Positions 6,260-10,075 of a stretch of 10,075 nt of DNA are shown one piece after another. The notes under the pieces are model-generated. The model saw only the letters and a list, made by a program, of their open reading frames with translations. It was not told the DNA's origin and did not search any database. Each line of letters opens with the position of its first letter. The first letter of the stretch is position 1. The DNA is taken from assembly GCA_019314085.1 (NCBI GenBank), contig JAFCZZ010000034.1, positions 1 through 10,075 of the forward strand, written 5' to 3'. The stretch comes from Deltaproteobacteria bacterium (GTDB lineage: Bacteria; Desulfobacterota; Syntrophia; Syntrophales; UBA2210). Both the position numbers and the translations under genes were made by a program.

Positions 6260-8170
6260 ATGAAACATATCATCTTAGGCACAGCGGGACATGTCGACCA
6301 CGGGAAGACCTCCCTCATAAAGGCCCTCACCAACGTCGATACGGACCGGCTCAAGGAGGAGAAAGAGCGGGGGATTACGATCGAACTGGGATTCGCGCCC
6401 CTCGTCCTCCCGGATGGGCAGAAGATCGGGATCGTGGACGTCCCCGGTCATGAAAAATTCGTAAAGAATATGGTCGCCGGCGCCGGGGGGATCGATCTGG
6501 TCGCTCTGGTGATCGCGGCGGACGAAGGTGTCATGCCGCAGACGCGGGAACATTTCGAGATATGCGAGCTCCTCGGCATCAAGCGCGGTCTCATCGCCCT
6601 CACGAAGATAGACATGGTGGACGAGGAATGGCTTGCCCTCGTACAGGAAGACGTCAGGAGCTTCTTCGAGGGAACCTTTCTGGAGGAATCCCCGATCATT
6701 CCGCTGTCATCGGTCACCGGCGCCGGGCTCCCGGAATTCCTTCAGGCACTCGGCGAAATCATATCCACCCTGGATGAGAGAACAGATTCGGGTCTCTTCA
6801 GGCTTCCCGTGGACCGCGTATTCACCATGAAGGGGTTCGGCACGGTGGTAACCGGAACGCTTGCCTCCGGGAAGATACGGGTTGGAGACACCGTAGAGAT
6901 CATGCCGTCCGGGGGACAGGCAAAGATACGGGGCATCCAGGTCCACAACGAGACCGCAGAGGAGGCTCAGGCCGGTCAGAGAACCGCCATCAACCTCCAG
7001 GGGACTGACCGCGCAACGATAGAGCGGGGGTTCGTCCTGACCCGCCCCTCTACATTCACGTCATCCGACCGCCTGGATATTCACATGAGATACCTTGCCA
7101 GCGCGGGGAAGAAACTGAAAAACCGGGCGCTTGTCAGATTCCACACGGGGACCAGCGAAACAATTTCGAGGATCATACTGCCGGACCGGGACGAACTGGA
7201 GCCGGGGGAAGAGACCTACGCGCAGGTGATCCCTGAAACTCCGGTGGTGGCTATGTCGGGGGACCGGTTTGTCATCCGAAGCTATTCTCCGGTTACCACG
7301 GTCGGAGGGGGTGAGATCACGGATCCCCTCGCAAAAAAACGCCGGAAACATTCGACACCCGGCGAAGTGGAAAAACTCGATCAGGGGACAGGGGAGGAGA
7401 AAACGGAGATCATACTGGAAAGGGCCGGCCTCGAAGGCATCCCAGGCCTGAGTCTCTCGATACGGACCGGCCTGCCGCCCGGCGAGCAGGAAAAGATCCT
7501 TGAGAAGATGCTGTCTGAAAAAAAGGCCCTCCTGATCGACCGCGACGAACGCAGGGTTGTCTCCTCCCGGGCATACGGGGATTTTCAGGACCGGGTTCTT
7601 TCAGAGATAGCGGCATACCACGAGAAGTATCCCCTGAAGGAGGGCGTCTCCAGGGAAGAACTCCGAACTACCCTCGGAGGATTTATCGATCCCAAGCTCT
7701 TCAACAAGGCTATGAAAGACCTGGAGGATGACAAAAAGATCGTCGTGGCAAAGGAGAATGTCAGAATCGAGGGTCACGCGGTCAATCTGAAGGAGGATGA
7801 GGCACAGCTCAGGGAAGAAATTACCGGTATTTATCAAAACGCGGGACTGACGCCTCCTCTGACAAAAGAGCTCATGGACAAATTTTCCGGAAACAGGAAG
7901 GCGGCAACCGACATCCTGAATGTCATGCTGAGCGAGAACGTTCTCGTCAAGCTCAATGAGGATATGTCCTTCCACCGGGAGGCTCTCGACCGGCTGAAGG
8001 AGGATTACCGAGCGCTCCTCATCAAAGACGGCAAGGCAACACCCGCCACCTTCAAGGAACTGACAGGCCTGTCGCGCAAGTTTATCATTCCGCTTATGGA
8101 GTATTTCGATAAGACGAAGTTGACGATCCGGGTGGAAGACCACCGGATGCTCAGAGAGAGGTCGCAGTGA
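6260..8170 (+). CDS. selB: Selenocysteine-specific translation elongation factor SelB
   Basis: GTPase that carries selenocysteyl-tRNA(Sec) to the ribosome and recognises the SECIS hairpin next to an in-frame UGA. The 636-residue product has an EF-Tu-like G domain with GHVDHGKTS (10-18), RGITIELGF (37-45), DVPGHE (60-65) and TKID (115-118). This is followed by beta-barrel domains ([17 protein letters not shown], 184-200). The long C-terminal part (about 375-636) should fold as tandem winged helices, ending in [19 protein letters not shown] (601-619), the segment type that contacts SECIS RNA. The ATG at 6260 ([16 protein letters not shown]) is chosen because the family starts a few residues before the P-loop; an upstream TTG would add 21 unrelated residues. 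Only a weak GGA precedes the start. It predicts selenoproteins and selA/selC elsewhere in the genome. Confidence 0.97.
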   Translation: MKHIILGTAGHVDHGKTSLIKALTNVDTDRLKEEKERGITIELGFAPLVLPDGQKIGIVDVPGHEKFVKNMVAGAGGIDLVALVIAADEGVMPQTREHFEICELLGIKRGLIALTKIDMVDEEWLALVQEDVRSFFEGTFLEESPIIPLSSVTGAGLPEFLQALGEIISTLDERTDSGLFRLPVDRVFTMKGFGTVVTGTLASGKIRVGDTVEIMPSGGQAKIRGIQVHNETAEEAQAGQRTAINLQGTDRATIERGFVLTRPSTFTSSDRLDIHMRYLASAGKKLKNRALVRFHTGTSETISRIILPDRDELEPGEETYAQVIPETPVVAMSGDRFVIRSYSPVTTVGGGEITDPLAKKRRKHSTPGEVEKLDQGTGEEKTEIILERAGLEGIPGLSLSIRTGLPPGEQEKILEKMLSEKKALLIDRDERRVVSSRAYGDFQDRVLSEIAAYHEKYPLKEGVSREELRTTLGGFIDPKLFNKAMKDLEDDKKIVVAKENVRIEGHAVNLKEDEAQLREEITGIYQNAGLTPPLTKELMDKFSGNRKAATDILNVMLSENVLVKLNEDMSFHREALDRLKEDYRALLIKDGKATPATFKELTGLSRKFIIPLMEYFDKTKLTIRVEDHRMLRERSQ

Positions 8171-8934
8171 AGGGTCCCACGGAAACGGTCGACATAGGCC
8201 TTTACAAGGGGGGAGAGATCTCCCGGATATCCGAGCCGATTGTCAGGGAGGAGCCTGTGGAGATATTCCTGAACGGCGGTAAGGTCGCGACCATCGCCTG
8301 CACAGGAATTCACCTCGAGGAGTTGGCGGTGGGATTCCTCCGATCAATCGACGCTATCAAGACCCTGGAAGAGATAAAAACAATCACAGTATCTCCTGAG
8401 GGATCGAGGGTTGACGTCCTGACAACCAAGGGAACCACTTCGGAGCCGGATTCTTCGGGGCTATTCATCCTGTCCAGCGGCGCAAAGACAAAGGGATCGG
8501 GGAAGAGAAAAGACCCGATCACATCCGATACCTCAATATCGGCGAAGAAGGCGATCGCCTTCATGGAGGAACTGCTGTCCTCATCTCCACTCCACAAGGA
8601 AACGCACGGCACCCACTGTTCGGCCCTCGCCGACACGGAGAAGATTATTGTTTTGAGGGACGACATCGGGCGGCACAACACCATCGACATGCTGGGCGGA
8701 TACGCCCTGCTCGGCGGCATCGACTGCTCCGACAAGATCATCGTCAAGACGGGAAGGGTCTCCTCGGAGATCGCGGAGAAGGTTTGGACACTGGGGATTC
8801 CCATCATGATCTCCCATTCGGTCCCGACCTCCGAGGCGGTCGGTATCTTAAAGGACGCGGGCATCACCCTCATAGGACACGTGAGGGGCGGAACATTCAA
8901 GGTATATTCCAATGAAAGGCGGGTACAATTTTGA
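8167..8934 (+). CDS. fdhD: FdhD-family formate dehydrogenase accessory protein lacking the CxxC loop
   Basis: FdhD passes sulfur from a cysteine desulfurase to the Mo/W-bis-pterin cofactor of formate dehydrogenases. The 255-residue product shows family landmarks: EEPVEIFLNGGKVATIAC (28-45), LEELAVGFLRS (50-60), ETHGTHCSALAD (145-156), LRDDIGRHNTIDMLGGYALL (163-182), KTGRVSSEIAEKV (194-206) and the C-terminal RGGTFKVYSNERR (240-252). In characterised FdhD a loop carries two cysteines (Cys121 and Cys124 in E. coli). Here the matching stretch is ILSSGAKTKGSG (101-112) with no cysteine. The remaining cysteines are 45, 151 and 187. It starts at a GTG whose GTGA overlaps the selB stop, 5 nt after a GAGG. 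Family membership is strong; whether it performs sulfur transfer is open. Confidence 0.88.
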   Translation: MKGPTETVDIGLYKGGEISRISEPIVREEPVEIFLNGGKVATIACTGIHLEELAVGFLRSIDAIKTLEEIKTITVSPEGSRVDVLTTKGTTSEPDSSGLFILSSGAKTKGSGKRKDPITSDTSISAKKAIAFMEELLSSSPLHKETHGTHCSALADTEKIIVLRDDIGRHNTIDMLGGYALLGGIDCSDKIIVKTGRVSSEIAEKVWTLGIPIMISHSVPTSEAVGILKDAGITLIGHVRGGTFKVYSNERRVQF

Positions 8935-9911
8935 ACACGAAAAACATCTATGTAGAAGATATACGGGCGGGAGATCGGGTCAGCGACCTCTTCCTCGTCA
9001 CGGAAAAGAATATGGCCATATCCCAGAAGGGAAACCCCTATCTGAATCTGAAGCTCAGAGACAAGACGGGTGAGGTCGACGGCAGGGTCTGGGACCGGGC
9101 GGCCGAGATGAACGACACATTCCGGGCGGGGGACATCATCCAGATCCAGTCCCAGGCGGTAAGCTTCAGAAATGTCATACAGCTCTCCATCTCAAAGATC
9201 TCCGTCGCCGATGACCCGGCAGTCACCCCCGCCGATTACCTGCCGTCATCCGCCTCGGACACATCCGAAATGTTCAAGGCGCTCATGGAGATAATACGCA
9301 CGATACAAAACCCGCACCTGAAGACCCTTCTCGATCTGATATTCGGCGACGAGAAGACGGCGGATGCCTTCCGGAAGGCGCCGGCCGCGAAGGGGTTCCA
9401 TCACGCGTACATAGGGGGACTTCTTGAACACACGCTCTCCGTGACACAGCTTCTCGATCTGGTGACACCGCATTATCCACAGGTGAACCGCGATCTTGCC
9501 ATAACGGGGGGAATACTGCATGATATCGGGAAGATTCATGAACTCTCATTCGACGGCACGATGAACTACACCGATGAGGGACGGCTTGTCGGTCACATCG
9601 TCCTGGCGGTGGAGTTTGTTGACGCGAAAATCGCCGCGATCGAGGACTTCCCGAGGCAGTTGGCCCTCGAGCTTCGGCACATACTCCTCAGTCATCACGG
9701 GGTCTTGGAATTCGGATCGCCCAAACGTCCCAAGACGCTGGAGGCCCTCATTGTAAACTTCATCGATGATCTGGACGCGAAGACAAACGCGTTCAGTGAA
9801 TTTATGAAAGCTCCGGGAAATGAGACAAACTGGACGCCCTACCACCGGCTCCTTGAGAGATTTATCTACAAAGGCCAGCCCCCGGAAAGCGAGGACAAAG
9901 AAGGCAATTAA
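8931..9911 (+). CDS. OB-fold/HD-domain protein, YhaM-type 3'-5' exoribonuclease family
   Basis: Resembles YhaM/Cbf1, in which an N-terminal OB fold binds nucleic acid and an HD domain trims RNA from the 3' end with divalent metal. The product is 326 residues, close to the roughly 314 of Bacillus YhaM. The OB fold spans about 16-92 (YLNLKLRDKTGEVDGRVWD, 37-55). The HD domain spans about 155-290, with metal-ligand candidates His167 (GGLLEHTLSV), His197-Asp198 (GILHDIGKI), His222, His255-His256 (LLSHHG) and Asp279/Asp280 (NFIDDLDAK), all intact. It begins at a TTG whose TTGA overlaps the fdhD stop, 7 nt after a GGCGGG purine run. The last gene of the selB operon. Its link to selenium or formate metabolism is not evident; a general RNA or DNA 3' processing role is the safest reading. 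Confidence 0.85.
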   Translation: MNTKNIYVEDIRAGDRVSDLFLVTEKNMAISQKGNPYLNLKLRDKTGEVDGRVWDRAAEMNDTFRAGDIIQIQSQAVSFRNVIQLSISKISVADDPAVTPADYLPSSASDTSEMFKALMEIIRTIQNPHLKTLLDLIFGDEKTADAFRKAPAAKGFHHAYIGGLLEHTLSVTQLLDLVTPHYPQVNRDLAITGGILHDIGKIHELSFDGTMNYTDEGRLVGHIVLAVEFVDAKIAAIEDFPRQLALELRHILLSHHGVLEFGSPKRPKTLEALIVNFIDDLDAKTNAFSEFMKAPGNETNWTPYHRLLERFIYKGQPPESEDKEGN

Positions 9912-9918
9912 ATCAATC

Positions 9919-9946
9919 TTTGATGTTGAATGTTTAATGCTTAATT
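9919..9946. repeat. Degenerate heptanucleotide tandem repeat
   Basis: Four consecutive 7-nt units follow the HD gene: TTTGATG, TTGAATG, TTTAATG and CTTAATT, sharing a TT(T/G)AATG-like consensus. It is AT-rich, unlike the flanking coding DNA, starts only 8 nt after the stop codon and encodes nothing. Similar TTGAATG-type runs occur in intergenic DNA of deltaproteobacteria as I recall; this copy is short and decayed, so coincidence cannot be excluded. Confidence 0.45.
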
Positions 9947-9980
9947 AAGGGCTGACGCACTCGTAAAAAGGCATAAAGCT

Positions 9981-10003
9981 CCCTCTCCCTTGATGGGAGA
10001 GGG
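9981..10003. repeat. Palindromic dispersed-repeat element, 9-bp stem
   Basis: CCCTCTCCC (9981-9989) and GGGAGAGGG (9995-10003) form a perfect 9-bp stem with a 5-nt TTGAT loop, followed by TTGGGGTGAGG (10004-10014). This motif, with the GGTTGGGGTGAGG extension, belongs to a class of repeats scattered through many proteobacterial genomes; translated, it yields the familiar spurious peptide PHPNPLPSRERE. It lies between two converging genes, so it may also act as a bidirectional transcript-end hairpin. Neither strand has a good U tract directly after the stem (the minus strand has only a short TTT, then a T run about 17 nt further on). Confidence 0.7.
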
Positions 10004-10039
10004 TTGGGGTGAGGTAGGATGCGACCCCATTTCATACGC

Positions 10040-10075
10040 TTACACCCGCGCGCCGAATATGGCGGTCCCGATCCT
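10040..10075 (-). CDS. C-terminal end of a YggS/PLPBP-family pyridoxal phosphate homeostasis protein (partial)
   Basis: Reading the minus strand inward from the window edge gives RIGTAIFGARV followed by TAA (10042-10040). The YggS (PROSC/PLPBP) family, a PLP-binding protein with an alanine-racemase-like barrel, typically ends with a V-R-I-G-T-A-I-F-G-x-R segment shortly before its C-terminus, and this fragment matches closely. Only 11 codons are visible, and the neighbouring frames give no comparable match. It would converge on the HD-domain gene. The call rests on one short motif and needs the flanking sequence. Confidence 0.6.
   Translation of the reverse strand, partial: RIGTAIFGARV

Noticed and set aside
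7601..8912. Minus-strand open frames of 180 and 200 codons opposite selB and fdhD
   Set aside because: They mirror strongly conserved coding sequence on the plus strand, resemble no family and lack ribosome sites.
9912..10075. Minus-strand frame through the repeat giving PHPNPLPSRERE-type peptide
   Set aside because: This is the known spurious translation of the dispersed CCCTCTCCC repeat, not a gene.
1..10075. A new defence, mobile or CRISPR-like system
   Set aside because: Essentially all the coding space is taken by recognisable core genes. No direct-repeat array, transposase, integrase, toxin-antitoxin pair or att-like duplication was seen.

Overview
The window looks like a core-genome stretch of a Gram-negative, probably strictly anaerobic bacterium, most likely of the deltaproteobacterial (Desulfobacterota) type. 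The pointers are a division and cell-wall (dcw) cluster headed by mraZ, an FtsI that ends in a PASTA domain, selB beside fdhD (selenocysteine insertion and formate dehydrogenase maturation), and intergenic repeat DNA of a kind I associate with that group. The lineage is an inference; no rRNA or other taxonomic marker is present.

Left part, minus strand (6111 down to 1): ruvX, mltG, mraZ, rsmH, ftsL, ftsI and the first three fifths of murE, all co-directional. The genes from mraZ onward are very tightly packed, with 4-bp ATGA overlaps at mraZ/rsmH and ftsL/ftsI, 2 bp between rsmH and ftsL, and 14 bp between ftsI and murE. A near-consensus sigma70 promoter lies between mltG and mraZ. It is followed by three perfect GTGGA direct repeats at a 10-bp period, the expected operator for the MraZ repressor. 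The last repeat overlaps the mraZ Shine-Dalgarno, so the operon appears autoregulated at its head. The products run from control (MraZ) and 16S rRNA methylation (RsmH) to septal assembly (FtsL), septal transpeptidation (FtsI) and cytoplasmic precursor synthesis (MurE). MltG, upstream, cuts nascent glycan strands.

Right part, plus strand (6260 to 9911): selB, fdhD and an OB-fold/HD-domain protein of the YhaM 3'-5' exoribonuclease family. They form a second operon in which each gene overlaps the next by 4 bp through non-ATG starts (GTGA, TTGA). SelB delivers Sec-tRNA to UGA codons and FdhD sulfurates the molybdenum/tungsten cofactor of formate dehydrogenases, which are often selenoproteins, so the first two genes fit one pathway. 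This FdhD lacks the CxxC of the characterised enzyme. A 148-bp divergent region separates the two operons.

Right edge: a convergent intergenic region (9912-10039) holds a degenerate heptanucleotide tandem repeat and a 9-bp-stem palindrome of a widespread dispersed-repeat type. The last 36 bases encode, on the minus strand, an 11-residue C-terminal tail that matches the YggS/PLPBP family. No mobile element, CRISPR array, RNA gene or clearly new system was found. The most notable points are the MraZ operator architecture, the cysteine-less FdhD loop, and the operon placement of the HD protein.
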